Assembly (NCBI GenBank): GCA_004292955.1
Contig: RDXX01000029.1
Span: 61,650-125,649, forward strand
Length of the DNA: 64,000 nt
Reading direction: 5' to 3'
Source: Oscillatoriales cyanobacterium
GTDB lineage: Bacteria > Cyanobacteriota > Cyanobacteriia > Cyanobacteriales > Microcoleaceae
How positions within the stretch are numbered: position 1 is the first letter of the stretch; every line of letters starts with the position of its first letter. Below, piece by piece: positions 16,133 to 25,079 of the stretch. Position numbers and translations under genes: made by a program. The notes beneath the pieces were generated by a model. The model saw only the letters and a program-made list of their open reading frames with translations, did no database searches and was not told where the DNA came from.

Positions 16133-16296
16133 TGTTTACTATGATAAATAGTCACCCTAACATTTAGAAAAGTCTGAGTTAAAGCAATTATCAAGCTTTC
16201 AGACCGATCGCCATACACGATTCAATCTGTATATTCTATGATAGGGTACAAAAAATTAAGATTATCTGAAATGTAACTTAAGGAGTGCTCGGTAAC

Positions 16297-17028
16297 TTGG
16301 AAAATCATAAAGAAAAAATTCTGGTAGTCGATGACGAAGCCAGTATCCGGCGCATTCTGGAGACTCGCCTTTCCATGATTGGCTACGATGTCGTCACCGC
16401 TGCTGACGGTGAAGAAGCTCTCGAAACATTTCGCAACACCGAACCCGACTTAGTAGTTTTGGACGTGATGATGCCGAAGCTCGACGGTTACGGCGTGTGT
16501 CAGGAGTTACGCAAAGAATCAGACGTACCCATCATCATGCTAACCGCTTTGGGAGACGTAGCCGATCGCATCACCGGTTTAGAATTGGGCGCCGACGATT
16601 ACGTCGTCAAACCTTTCTCTCCCAAAGAGCTCGAAGCCCGCATCCGTTCGGTACTGCGCCGGGTTGACAAAAACGGCGCTTCAGGCATTCCCAGTTCTGG
16701 AGTCATCCACGTAACTAATATTAGGATTGACACCAACAAGCGCCAAGTTTATAAAGGCGACGAACGAATTCGGCTCACAGGCATGGAATTCAGCTTGTTA
16801 GAACTGCTTGTCAGCCGTTCTGGAGAGCCTTTTTCGCGATCGGAAATTTTGCAAGAAGTTTGGGGATACACGCCAGAACGCCACGTAGACACCCGCGTTG
16901 TGGACGTTCACATCTCCCGGCTGAGGGCAAAGTTGGAAGACGACCCCAGCAATCCTGAATTAATTCTCACCGCCCGCGGCACCGGCTATCTATTCCAGCG
17001 CATTGTCGAAATTGGCGAAGTCGGTTGA
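16297..17028 (+). CDS. rpaB: response regulator RpaB (Ycf27-like, OmpR family)
   Basis: Start chosen at the TTG at 16297 (product begins MENHKEKILVVDDE), which lies 12 bp after AAGGAG; the GTG at 16285 would abut the ribosome site directly. Receiver domain with DDE, LDVMMPKLDG (phosphoacceptor Asp) and the K of VVKPFSPKELE; then an OmpR winged helix (RLTGMEFSLLELLVSRSGEP; VVDVHISRLRAKLE). The sequence is almost that of cyanobacterial RpaB, which binds HLR1 sites and controls high-light and phycobilisome-photosystem coupling genes, with kinase NblS (not in this window). Confidence 0.93.
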   Translation: MENHKEKILVVDDEASIRRILETRLSMIGYDVVTAADGEEALETFRNTEPDLVVLDVMMPKLDGYGVCQELRKESDVPIIMLTALGDVADRITGLELGADDYVVKPFSPKELEARIRSVLRRVDKNGASGIPSSGVIHVTNIRIDTNKRQVYKGDERIRLTGMEFSLLELLVSRSGEPFSRSEILQEVWGYTPERHVDTRVVDVHISRLRAKLEDDPSNPELILTARGTGYLFQRIVEIGEVG

Positions 17029-17112
17029 CAGTTGACAGTTGGCAGTTGGCAGTTGACAGTTGGCAGTTGGCAGTTGGCAGTTGGCAATTGGCAGTTGGCA
17101 ATTGGCAGTTGT
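17024..17112. repeat. (GGCAGTT)n heptanucleotide tandem array
   Basis: About 12 units of TTGGCAG/TTGACAG starting in the rpaB stop codon region. Its reverse complement, (TCAACTG)n, reappears at 17251-17306, so the transcript could form a long hairpin. Confidence 0.8.
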
Positions 17113-17155
17113 TAAATTATCAACTACTCCTTATAAAACTTAAGCATAGGTATCC

Positions 17156-17221
17156 AGAAACCGGGTTTTTCAACCAAAATACTGGTTAAAACCCTCAATC
17201 TCGGTTAAAAACCCGGTTTCT
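17156..17221. repeat. AAACCCGGTTT palindromic repeat
   Basis: AGAAACCGGGTTTTT at 17156-17170 pairs with AAAAACCCGGTTTCT at 17207-17221; a second inner pair is ACTGGTTAAAACC / GGTTAAAA. Same family as 6266-6458. Confidence 0.75.
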
Positions 17222-17250
17222 TGGTGAGCGAGTGCATCAAAGCCTAAATG

Positions 17251-17306
17251 ACAACTATCAACCATCAACTGTCAACTATCAACTGTCAACTGTCAACTAT
17301 CAACTG
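17251..17306. repeat. (TCAACTG/TCAACTA)n heptanucleotide tandem array
   Basis: Eight imperfect units of ACAACTATCA/TCAACTG ending 4 bp before the ATG of the next gene, with no Shine-Dalgarno. Inverse orientation relative to the array at 17024. Confidence 0.8.
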
Positions 17307-17310
17307 ACCA

Positions 17311-17952
17311 ATGACAAAATCTGATCCAAATAAAGTATTGCGGCAATTACCCTTAGTTGCGGGAGGGTTAGCAGGTACGCTGCTGGTGGTCAACCGCTTA
17401 CTGACAGAGCAAATTACAGACTCTCAAACTCGATCGGACGTTTTGGGAGTAATTATCAGCGCCCTGCTGATTTTAACAGGTTTGCTGTGGCAACAGGTGC
17501 AAGCGCGATCGCCCGATTCGGTACAGCTTACCGGCTCTGAAGGCTTCGAGCTGGCGCCGGATTTGCCCGATGCCGTCAAGCTAGAATTAGCCTGGGCGTC
17601 GCGTTTGCTGTTGACAAATACGGCCACAAGGGCGATCGTCATTGTATATCAAGGAAAAGTCTTATTGAGGCGCGGCATCTTAGGCATCAATCCCGAAGTC
17701 AAGCCAGGGCCAATATTGCAGCGAGTGCTCGACAAAAACAAACCAGTTTATTTAGTAAAGCTCGATATTTATCCCGGCAAAATCGAATTCGACTATTTGC
17801 CAGAAAATACCCAAGGAGTGATCTGTCAGCCGATCGGCACTCAAGGCGTATTAATATTAGGTGCTAACGCGCCGCGCAGCTATACCAAGCAAGATGAAAA
17901 TTGGGTTGAAGGCATTGCCGAAAAACTAGAAAATACCCTCAACCAATTTTAG
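17311..17952 (+). CDS. cofactor assembly of complex C subunit B (CCB2/CCB4-like)
   Basis: 213 residues. Two N-terminal transmembrane helices (LPLVAGGLAGTLLVVNRLL; VLGVIISALLILTGLLW) and a soluble GAF-like domain (TRAIVIVYQGKVLLRRGILG; GVICQPIGTQGVLILGA). This matches the cyanobacterial homologues of plant CCB2/CCB4, needed for covalent attachment of heme ci to cytochrome b6 of the b6f complex in the thylakoid membrane. Function is carried over from the plant proteins. Confidence 0.8.
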   Translation: MTKSDPNKVLRQLPLVAGGLAGTLLVVNRLLTEQITDSQTRSDVLGVIISALLILTGLLWQQVQARSPDSVQLTGSEGFELAPDLPDAVKLELAWASRLLLTNTATRAIVIVYQGKVLLRRGILGINPEVKPGPILQRVLDKNKPVYLVKLDIYPGKIEFDYLPENTQGVICQPIGTQGVLILGANAPRSYTKQDENWVEGIAEKLENTLNQF

Positions 17953-18017
17953 ATTTTAGATTTTAGATTTTAGTTGGTAGGGTTTTGGTGCCCGCAGCTT
18001 CGGCTAGAGACAGTCGT

Positions 18018-18080
18018 AGGGTGCGTCAGAATACGTTATTGTCTCAATCATGGAAAAGCTATTTTCTGACGCACATTCTA
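18018..18080. repeat. GGTGCGTCAGAA ... TTCTGACGCACATTCTA palindromic repeat
   Basis: AGGGTGCGTCAGAA pairs with TTCTGACGCACATTCT around a ~33-bp core. Relative of 8598-8657. It lies directly upstream of a transporter gene fragment. Confidence 0.65.
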
Positions 18081-18258
18081 TCACGAGATGGCGATGGGTG
18101 GAGTTGCAGGGGTAGGTCAAATTCAGTTGTTGCAACCATTTTTGACGCTGCTGGCTTCGGCTATTTTGCTTGGTGAGACTCTGGAGCAGATCGCCCTAAT
18201 CACCGCTTGTTTAGTCGTAGCGAGCGTAGCTGTGGGTAAAAAAACAGCAATTAAGTAA
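18070..18258 (+). pseudogene. DMT/EamA transporter, C-terminal fragment
   Basis: A stop-free frame of about 60 codons from after the stop at 18067 to TAA at 18256. From the ATG at 18088 it reads like the last two helices of an EamA-type permease: GVGQIQLLQPFLTLLASAILLGE followed by ITACLVVASVAVGKK. The other eight or so helices are absent; a palindromic repeat lies at the truncation point. Gene remnant rather than a working carrier. Confidence 0.6.
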
Positions 18259-18292
18259 TGAGAATTAAATAACTTACAATTTAATGATTCTT

Positions 18293-18347
18293 GTGGGATG
18301 GGCAGGAGAACCCGTACAGAAAGGACGGGTTCTTCTGGCCTATCCCA
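18293..18347. repeat. GTGGGATGGGC ... GCCTATCCCAC hairpin repeat
   Basis: A ~23-bp imperfect stem (GTGGGATGGGCAGGAGAACCCGT with its complement ACGGGTTCTTCTGGCCTATCCCAC) around an 8-bp loop. No T-run follows, so more likely a repeat than a terminator. The remainder of 18259-18491 shows no gene. Confidence 0.6.
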
Positions 18348-18491
18348 CTTTCAAGAGTGTAAATTATTTAATTTGCGTTCCTAAGCGGGCAGAAGATTTG
18401 TGAGGATCTCGACTATATCTAATGACAGATGTAAACCGTGGACTATTTCTATTGAATACTACTAATTAACTAAAACTTTAGGAAAATAGTA

Positions 18492-18947
18492 ATGTTAGAT
18501 ATTGATGAAATGAGTTCAAAAGAAATACACGAACTCCTACACACAGTAGGATACGGTCATCTGGGCTGCATCCACGAAGGCAAGCCCTACGTGATACCCA
18601 TGAATTATTATCTCGAAGCAGATGACATTTACCTGTTTACCACGATCGGCATGAAGACTCACGATCTTGATGCGAATCCCGAAATTTGTTTGCAGGTTGA
18701 AGAAATACGCGAGCCTCTTCATTGGCGCAGTGTTATTGTCAATGGTCGAGCTTTGCGCGTGACTGAGCAAGCAGATCTCGATCGAGTAATGCACCTCGTC
18801 AAAGAGCGCAATCCCATGCTATCACCTGCGATCAATCGCACTTGGATTGATAGTCAGGGACGTTCCGAGGCGATCGCAATTTACCGCGTCCACGAAACTG
18901 AAATCAGCGGGCGCACCACTGATGGAGTCAGCAGTAAGAAGCCATAG
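18492..18947 (+). CDS. pyridoxamine 5'-phosphate oxidase family protein (flavin-binding split barrel)
   Basis: 151 residues. The split-barrel core is recognisable: YGHLGCIHEGKPYVIPMNYYLEADDIYLFTTIGMK and ICLQVEEI, followed by SVIVNGRALRV. Proteins of this group bind FMN, F420 or heme, and often reduce nitro compounds or protect against stress; they are not PdxH itself. First gene of the stress-related stretch that continues with P-type ATPases. Confidence 0.78.
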   Translation: MLDIDEMSSKEIHELLHTVGYGHLGCIHEGKPYVIPMNYYLEADDIYLFTTIGMKTHDLDANPEICLQVEEIREPLHWRSVIVNGRALRVTEQADLDRVMHLVKERNPMLSPAINRTWIDSQGRSEAIAIYRVHETEISGRTTDGVSSKKP

Positions 18948-19000
18948 GAGCACTCTTGTCAACCGTGCAGCAAACTTATGAGGCAACTTGTTGACTTTTT

Positions 19001-19963
19001 ATGGCATCTCATTCGCCTATTTGGACACTATCAACTCAGCAAGTCTACGAAACTCTTTCAACTTCCCAAAAGGGACTTTCAGAAGCAGAAACAGCAATCA
19101 GAATTAAGCATTACGGGTTTAATGAACTGCCCGAACCAGCGAAGCGATCGCTATTACTCCGCTTCACCGATCAGTTGACTCATTTCATGGCTCTCTTGCT
19201 CTGGGTTGCAGGTGGACTGGCTTTTGTCTCGGGTACACCAGAACTCGGCTGGGCAGTCTGGGCTGTGATCTGGATTAATGCCGGTTTCAGTTTTTGGCAA
19301 GAATTCCAGGCAGAACAAGCGTTAACAGCACTCAATAAAATGTTGCCCGCGCGAGCCAAAGTCTATCGAGATGGGACGCTAGGTGAGATTCCCGTCAGGG
19401 AGATGGTTCCGGGAGATGTCTTGCAATTGGAAGAGGGCGATCGCATCTCTGCTGATGCCAGACTGGTTTCGGCTCAGTCTTGTTATGTCGATGTCTCGGT
19501 GCTGACTGGAGAATCGCTGCCGGTTGCCCGATCGGCGGAACCTGTAGCCACTGAAAAGATGCGTGCCTCCGAATCAAGCAATCTGGTTTTTGCGGGTTCT
19601 ACCGTTGCGGCAGGGCGTGGATTAGCGGTCGTGTACGCTACAGGAACTCAGACCGAGTTTGGTCAGGTTGCCCATCTCACTACAACGGTGAAACGAGAAC
19701 CCAGCACCCTGGAAGTTCAAATCAACAGCGTGGTGCACGTCATCACGGCGATCGCCCTGGGCATGGGTGTTTTGGTGTTTCTGCTGACTAACCTGTTGGT
19801 GGGTATGGAACTCAAGGAAAGCTTCATTTTTGCGATCGGGATTATTGTGGCATTTATAAAAAAACATTCGGCAAGCGGAAAACTCAGAGGCTTCAGCCCG
19901 CTCGATGTAAGCGGCACGGGTGGTTTCAACCGCCGTGAATTTTTCTTAATTCTTAACACTTGA
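19001..19963 (+). pseudogene. P2-type cation ATPase, N-terminal remnant
   Basis: Residues 1-~287 are a good P-type ATPase N-terminus: cation-ATPase N domain (GLSEAETAIRIKHYGFNELPE), the first transmembrane hairpins and the actuator domain with TGES (VLTGESLPVA). At about 19857 homology stops (after GIIVAF) and the frame runs into the left end of a TnpB element, adding ~35 foreign residues. The phosphorylation motif DKTGT and nucleotide-binding domain are missing; the C-terminal end of the gene reappears beyond the element at 21462. The protein cannot work as a pump. Confidence 0.8.
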
Positions 19964-20008
19964 AAGCAGAGAAAGACGTTAAAATACAAACTAAGGAGGT
20001 GAACCAGA

Positions 20009-21328
20009 TTGCTAACAAACTATGTTTATAAGTTGCGACCCAATCAAACACAATCATCAAAAATGTCGGATTGGATAGATATGCTGCGAAGCCAGTATAA
20101 TTGGTGCTTGAATGACAGAATCTGTCAGTACAATCAGCAGTTTATCCAGGGTAACTACTGTGACATCAGAACAAAAAGCGAAGCTTCACCATTGACCTGC
20201 TTCGTAAGTAAAAGTGGCGCAACCGGAAATCCTTGGAAAGATTCTAAGTTTGACTTTGAAGGTAAGCGTCGAAATCCTCGTCGAAGTGCTGGTGACATTC
20301 AGATTACAGCATTACCTGAGTTAAAAATGGCTAGACCTTGGTATAGTAGAATAGACTCAACAGTTTTACAACAGAATGTTAAACGCTTAGACATTGCCTA
20401 CAAAAACTTCTTTGAAGGTAGGGGTTTTCCTAAATTCAAGAACCGCAGTAATTTTACATCTTTTACTTATGCGATGGGGGTGAAAATTAAGGGCAATAAA
20501 ATCTACTTACCTAAACTGGGATGGATGCGGTTTCACAACTCTCGCTCAATCCCAAGTGGTTTTACCATCAAGGCTTGCACAGTTAGGAAACGACAGAATG
20601 ATTGGTATGTTTCCGTGAGAATAGAAGATAAGTCTGTACCTGAATACAGCCCCAAAGCTCTCGGTAACAATCCCAAAGTAATCGGTTGCGACTTAGGACT
20701 CACTAAACTGGTTCATCTTTCTGATGGCTACCAAATTGAGAACCCTAGATTTTCAACCAACAAAAAAGCTAAACGTACTCTGAAAATTAGACAGAGACGG
20801 GTTAGCCGCAAAACAAAAGGCAGTAAAAACCGCAAAAAAGCAGCTATCAAAGTTAGCAGATTTCATCAAAAAATTGGTGATAAACGCCAAGCGTATCAAT
20901 GGAAAACTGCGAATAAGATTGTATCTAGAAGCATTGATGCAATCGCCTTAGAAGATTTGAATATCTCTGGGATGATGCGCCGATGCAAGGTAAAAAGTGA
21001 TGAGAAAACTGGGAGGTTTCTGAAGAATGGGCAATCCAGGAAAAAGGGATTGAATCGTGCTATCTCCGATGCAGGCTGGGGCGATTTAGGATTAAAGATT
21101 GAGTATCTGGCTGCAAAGCAAGGAAAAATCGTAATTAAAGTTAATCCTAAGCACTCTAGCCAAGAATGCAGAAATTGCGGTCATATCGACCAGGAAAATA
21201 GAGATGAAGAAAAGTTTATCTGTGTGGAATGTGGATATCACGAACACGCCGATATTGGTGCTGCAAAAACTATCAGAGATCGAGCTTTGAGAATGGTACG
21301 TGGGCCAGGACGCGAAACCTGGTGTTGA
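20009..21328 (+). CDS. tnpB: RNA-guided endonuclease TnpB
   Basis: 439 residues, TTG start with an excellent Shine-Dalgarno (AAGGAGGTGA, 19993-20002). RuvC-like active site: D228 in GCDLGL, E315 in ALEDLN, D415 in HADIGAAKT; zinc ribbon CRNCG...CVECG. The DRD motif common in this family reads HADIG here, with the aspartate kept. The N-terminal region contains a ~60-residue stretch (FVSKSGATGNPWKDS...) longer than in compact TnpBs. TnpB cuts DNA under guidance of an RNA from the element's right end and promotes its retention. Confidence 0.92.
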   Translation: MLTNYVYKLRPNQTQSSKMSDWIDMLRSQYNWCLNDRICQYNQQFIQGNYCDIRTKSEASPLTCFVSKSGATGNPWKDSKFDFEGKRRNPRRSAGDIQITALPELKMARPWYSRIDSTVLQQNVKRLDIAYKNFFEGRGFPKFKNRSNFTSFTYAMGVKIKGNKIYLPKLGWMRFHNSRSIPSGFTIKACTVRKRQNDWYVSVRIEDKSVPEYSPKALGNNPKVIGCDLGLTKLVHLSDGYQIENPRFSTNKKAKRTLKIRQRRVSRKTKGSKNRKKAAIKVSRFHQKIGDKRQAYQWKTANKIVSRSIDAIALEDLNISGMMRRCKVKSDEKTGRFLKNGQSRKKGLNRAISDAGWGDLGLKIEYLAAKQGKIVIKVNPKHSSQECRNCGHIDQENRDEEKFICVECGYHEHADIGAAKTIRDRALRMVRGPGRETWC

Positions 21329-21458
21329 ACACCTAAACGCCCAAAAGATATCAGCACCCTCTATGAGCAAACGTGCTGAGTTTGGGAACCTGAGCAATCA
21401 GGATATTAAGACCGCAATGTCTTAAGAATCTCAGTCGCTTCAGCGCTGAGAGTGTCAA
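21290..21458 (+). ncRNA. putative right-end guide RNA (omega/reRNA) of TnpB
   Basis: The 3' end of tnpB and 130 bp beyond it are rich in hairpins (for example GGGAACCTGAGCAATCAGG and TCAGTCGCTTCAGCGCTGA) and end at the element's TCAA. In this family the reRNA covers this position, with the guide in flanking DNA after the right end, here inside the ATPase remnant. Position follows from family knowledge; ends are approximate. Confidence 0.45.
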
Positions 21459-21461
21459 CAT

Positions 21462-21791
21462 CAAGCCACAACTATGACGCTGGCGGCGATCGTAGCCTGC
21501 CAAATTGGAAACGTTTTCGCCTGCCGCAGTGAGCGCACTTCAATTTTTCGCTTGGGCTTCTTTAGCAACCCTTTAATCTGGTTAGGAATTGCGGTTGAGT
21601 GCGTACTGATTCTATCTATTATCTATTTCCCACCTTTACAAAAAGTCTTTGCGACTGCACCGCTATCGACCTGGCAATGGTCGCTGCTAATCGTCTGCCC
21701 ACCATTAATACTAATCGCTGATGAAATACGAAAGAAAATTGTTTACAGTTCAGCTAAAAAGATTGAGGTTCTTGTGAAGAAGCCAGTTTGA
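21462..21791 (+). pseudogene. P-type cation ATPase, C-terminal remnant
   Basis: From 21462 the frame reads QATTMTLAAIVACQIGNVF and then three hydrophobic helices (LIWLGIAVECVLILSIIYF; WQWSLLIVCPPLILIADEI), the usual last membrane domain of P2 ATPases. It belongs to the gene whose 5' part is at 19001-19857. Roughly 450 residues of the cytoplasmic core are missing between the two halves, so the TnpB insertion came with or was followed by a deletion. Confidence 0.75.
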
Positions 21792-21824
21792 ACTCACATT
21801 TTGCACCATTCTCAATTACTTGTT

Positions 21825-21983
21825 TAGGAACAGGCAAGATGCCTGTTTCACTAAAGAGTGAATTTCTTGTGGAACAGGCATCTTGCCTGTTGCTGACAAT
21901 TAGGAACAGGCAAGATGCCTGTCCTGTTCCACTAAAGAGTGAATTTCTTGTGGAACAGGCATCTTGCCTGTTGCTGACAATAC
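21825..21983. repeat. two tandem copies of a GGAACAGGCAAGATGCCTG element
   Basis: Units of ~76 bp (21825-21900, 21901-21983) with arms GGAACAGGCAAGATGCCTG and GGAACAGGCATCTTGCCTG and a conserved middle ACTAAAGAGTGAATTTCTTG. Second copy has a short duplication (CTGTCCTGTTCC). Same family as the in-gene copy at 10278. The plus-strand frame through it is not a gene. Confidence 0.8.
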
Positions 21984-22024
21984 TGAGATCGATCTATTTT
22001 TAATATTTCATAGGAAAAAGAAAT

Positions 22025-24628
22025 ATGGTTGCGACTTTCGATCCCAATACTGCGATCGGCTTATCTGAGCTAAATGCGATCGCCAGACTCAAAGACGACG
22101 GCTACAACGAACTCCCCTCGGCTGAGTCGCGCAATCTGTTATCGATCGCCTGGAACACCATTCAAGATCCGATTTTTCTCTTACTCGTCGGCGGTGGTAT
22201 CATTTATTGGATTTTAGGCGACTTACAAGAAGCCTTAATTCTGATAGGTTTCGTCTTGTTTATCACCGGAATTAGTCTCTACCAGGAAGGCAAAACCGAA
22301 CACGCCCTAGAAGCCCTGCGCGATCTTTCCAGCCCTCGCGCCTTGGTGATTCGGGATGGGGAACGAAAACGAATTGCGGGGCGAGAAGTGGTTCGAGGCG
22401 ATTTCTTAGTGCTCGCGGAGGGCGATCGCGTGTCTGCGGATGCGATCGTCCTATCTTGCTCAAATCTCTCAACCGATGAGTCGTTATTAACCGGGGAATC
22501 CCTACCGGTTCGCAAAGTTACCGCTGTGGGTAACGTGGAGATGGCGCGTCCGGGAGGCGATGAATTGCCGTTTGTGTATTCTGGCACATTGGTGGTTCAG
22601 GGACAGGGAATTGCTCAAGTTAAGGCGATCGGCGCTCAAACAGAAATGGGCAAGATTGGCAAGGCTTTGCAGAAAATCAAGCCAGAAACGACGCCTTTAC
22701 AACAGGAAATGAATCGATTGGTTAGTCGTTTGTTTGGCATTGCTTTATCGCTTTGTGTGGCAATTGTTGTAATCTATGGATTCACTACAGGAGATTGGCT
22801 TAAAGGAGTGCTCGCCGGCATTACCTTAGCGATGGCAATTTTGCCGAATGAATTTCCGGTAGTTGTGACAATCTTCTTAGCCTTGGGAGCTTGGCGGATT
22901 TCTCAGAATCATGTCTTAGCACGTCGCGCCTCGGCCGTTGAAACCGTAGGTTCCGCAACTGTTTTGTGCGTGGATAAAACCGGGACATTGACTCAGAATC
23001 AGATGGCTGTGCAGCAGTTGTTAGCCTACAACCAGGCAGAAAACCCTCAGCCTTACGATTTGGGATTACATTCATCAGAAGCACTCCCAGAAGCAGTTCA
23101 TCAATTAGTTGAGTTCTGTATTCTGGCAAGCCAAAGAGATCCATTCGATCCAATGGAAAAAGCATTTAAGCAATTGGGCGATCGCTATTTGGCGGATACC
23201 GAACATTTGCACGGCGATTGGAAACTGTTGCGAGAATATCCGCTGTCACCGCATTTATTGGCAATGTCTCACGTTTGGGAGTCAGCAGATCGCAAGTTGT
23301 ATGAAGTTGCGGCAAAAGGAGCACCGGAGGCGATCGCGGATCTCTGCCATTTCACGCCCCAACAGCAGCAAATGATGGCAGCGCAAGTTAGTCAAATGGC
23401 AAGTCAAGGATTGCGGGTATTAGGTGTTGCCAAAGCCTCACTTGTTGGTGCGCCGCCGCCATTTTTGCCACCTCACCCGTCGCTGAATATCGATCGTTTA
23501 CCGGAAAAACAACATGACTTTCCGTTTGAATTTATCGGATTAGTGGGACTGTCCGATCCAGTACGTCCAACCGTTAAGGCGGCGATTCAAGAATGTTATA
23601 GCGCTGGAATTCGAGTCGTAATGATTACCGGTGATTATCCAGAAACTGCTCAAAGTATTGCCCGTCAAGTTGGATTGATGCAGATGGGAGCCATTGTCAC
23701 CGGAGCAGAATTAGATGGCATGAGCGATGCTGAATTAGAGCAGCGGATTCAAAGTACAAATATCTTTGCACGAGCCGTTCCCGAACACAAGTTGCGGTTA
23801 GTTAATGCTTTGAAATCCAAGGGTGAAGTTGTGGCAATGACGGGAGATGGCGTGAATGATGCTCCTGCTCTCAAAGCTGCCCAAATTGGGATTGCGATGG
23901 GTGAGCGAGGCACGGATGTGGCTCGTGAATCTGCGGCTTTGGTGTTATTAGATGATGATTTTTCGTCGATCGTCCAAGCAGTCAAACTGGGGCGCAGAAT
24001 TTTTGACAATCTCCGCAAAGCCATGTCATATCTGATTGCGATTCATATCCCGATCGCCGGAATGTCTTTGATTCCAGTATTGTTTAAGTTACCGTTAGTA
24101 TTGCTTCCGGTTCATGTGGCATTTTTACATTTAATTATCGATCCAGCTTGCTCGATCGTCTTAGAAGCCGAACCCGCAGAAGCAACGGTGATGCAGCGCC
24201 CTCCCCGCAACCCCAAAGAACCTTTATTTGGCAAGAAAACGCTCTCGTTGGCTGTGTTGCAAGGGGGCGGAATTTTGGCGATCGTGCTGGCGATTTTTGC
24301 GATCGCCCTATATCGCAGACAAGGCGAATTTGATGCCCGTGCGTTAACGTTTACGACGTTAATTTTGGCAAATTTAGGACTAATTTTGAGCGAAGGTTCA
24401 ACCTCGCACCTCAGCTTTAAAATACTGAAATCCCCAAATCCTGCGCTGTGGTGGGTGCTTGGTGGGGGACTGTTGTTCCTTGGGCTGGTGCTGTATGTCC
24501 CATTTTTGCGTCATTTGTTTAGCTTTTCTCTGCTACGTGCGATCGATCTAGCGATCTGTTTGGGCGGTGGATTGATTAGCTTGCTTTGGTTTGAACTGTT
24601 GAAACAAACTACAAAAGTCAGGCCATAG
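22025..24628 (+). CDS. cation-translocating P-type ATPase (intact)
   Basis: 867 residues. All P-type landmarks: TGES (LLTGESLPV), phosphorylated D317 in DKTGTLTQN, KGAPE for nucleotide binding, MITGDYPETA and the hinge TGDGVNDAPAL. Transmembrane helix 4 reads ILPNEFPVV (P274), the PxEFP variant rather than the PEGLP of Ca2+ pumps or CPC of heavy-metal pumps, so the ion is uncertain (Ca2+ or Mn2+ possible). Eight to ten helices. It lies right after the inactivated ATPase and may cover a similar function. Confidence 0.9.
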   Translation: MVATFDPNTAIGLSELNAIARLKDDGYNELPSAESRNLLSIAWNTIQDPIFLLLVGGGIIYWILGDLQEALILIGFVLFITGISLYQEGKTEHALEALRDLSSPRALVIRDGERKRIAGREVVRGDFLVLAEGDRVSADAIVLSCSNLSTDESLLTGESLPVRKVTAVGNVEMARPGGDELPFVYSGTLVVQGQGIAQVKAIGAQTEMGKIGKALQKIKPETTPLQQEMNRLVSRLFGIALSLCVAIVVIYGFTTGDWLKGVLAGITLAMAILPNEFPVVVTIFLALGAWRISQNHVLARRASAVETVGSATVLCVDKTGTLTQNQMAVQQLLAYNQAENPQPYDLGLHSSEALPEAVHQLVEFCILASQRDPFDPMEKAFKQLGDRYLADTEHLHGDWKLLREYPLSPHLLAMSHVWESADRKLYEVAAKGAPEAIADLCHFTPQQQQMMAAQVSQMASQGLRVLGVAKASLVGAPPPFLPPHPSLNIDRLPEKQHDFPFEFIGLVGLSDPVRPTVKAAIQECYSAGIRVVMITGDYPETAQSIARQVGLMQMGAIVTGAELDGMSDAELEQRIQSTNIFARAVPEHKLRLVNALKSKGEVVAMTGDGVNDAPALKAAQIGIAMGERGTDVARESAALVLLDDDFSSIVQAVKLGRRIFDNLRKAMSYLIAIHIPIAGMSLIPVLFKLPLVLLPVHVAFLHLIIDPACSIVLEAEPAEATVMQRPPRNPKEPLFGKKTLSLAVLQGGGILAIVLAIFAIALYRRQGEFDARALTFTTLILANLGLILSEGSTSHLSFKILKSPNPALWWVLGGGLLFLGLVLYVPFLRHLFSFSLLRAIDLAICLGGGLISLLWFELLKQTTKVRP

Positions 24629-25079
24629 TCAGAGACGGGAAAACATTAGTTCTAGCAGCAAAGGTTGCTTGTGTAAAATTTAAAAATCAGGTATCAAATA
24701 ATCAATCCACAGCCCGTATTTGGGAGAAATCAGGACACGGCAGTGCCGTTTCCCTACAATTATCTGGCGTAGGGAAACGGCACTGCCGTATCCTCGCTTG
24801 TCACCTGACGGCGCAGCCGGAATTGACAACCGTTCTGATGCGCCAAAACACATCTCTATAGTGATAAATTAGCGATATATTTATTTTACAAAAATCTCAG
24901 ATTTCCTTCACATTTTAAAGCTAGTATTGAAAATAATAACTCAGCAGCATCAAATCATTAAAGAGTTGTTTCAGTCTTTCACCAGTAGATGAGGTCACTA
25001 ACAACAAAGACTTTTGTGGCCCAATGGCAATTGAATAACACTATCGACAAGTCCGATAAACTCAACTAGAGGAATCACC
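24629..25079. other. 451-bp intergenic region
   Basis: No gene seen. Contains one GACACGGCAGTGCCG palindromic repeat (24732-24794) and AT-rich sequence leading to the coiled-coil gene, with AGAGGAATC as its ribosome site at about 25069. Confidence 0.5.
24732..24794. repeat. GGACACGGCAGTGCCGTTTCCCTAC palindromic repeat, single copy
   Basis: Left arm GGACACGGCAGTGCCGTTTC, right arm GGAAACGGCACTGCCGTATCC, each itself palindromic (CGGCAGTGCCG). Same family as 25506-25746, 35138-35205 and 53697-53760. Confidence 0.8.

Larger units (their letters stand above)
19858..21458 (+). mobile_element. IS200/IS605-group (IS1341-type) element carrying only tnpB
   Basis: The element splits a P-type ATPase gene. 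Its left end contains imperfect hairpins (GGTTTCAACCGCCGTGAA area), and its right end finishes with a CAGCGCTGAG hairpin and TCAA (21455-21458), the kind of right cleavage site used by IS605-type TnpA. No tnpA is present, so movement would need a transposase in trans. Boundaries are approximate on the left. Confidence 0.7.

Noticed and set aside
17985..18176. 63-codon plus-strand frame near the transporter fragment
   Set aside because: Reads a palindromic repeat and the wrong frame of the EamA remnant.
21788..22003. 71-codon plus-strand frame upstream of the intact ATPase
   Set aside because: Encodes two tandem GGAACAGGCAAGATG repeats.
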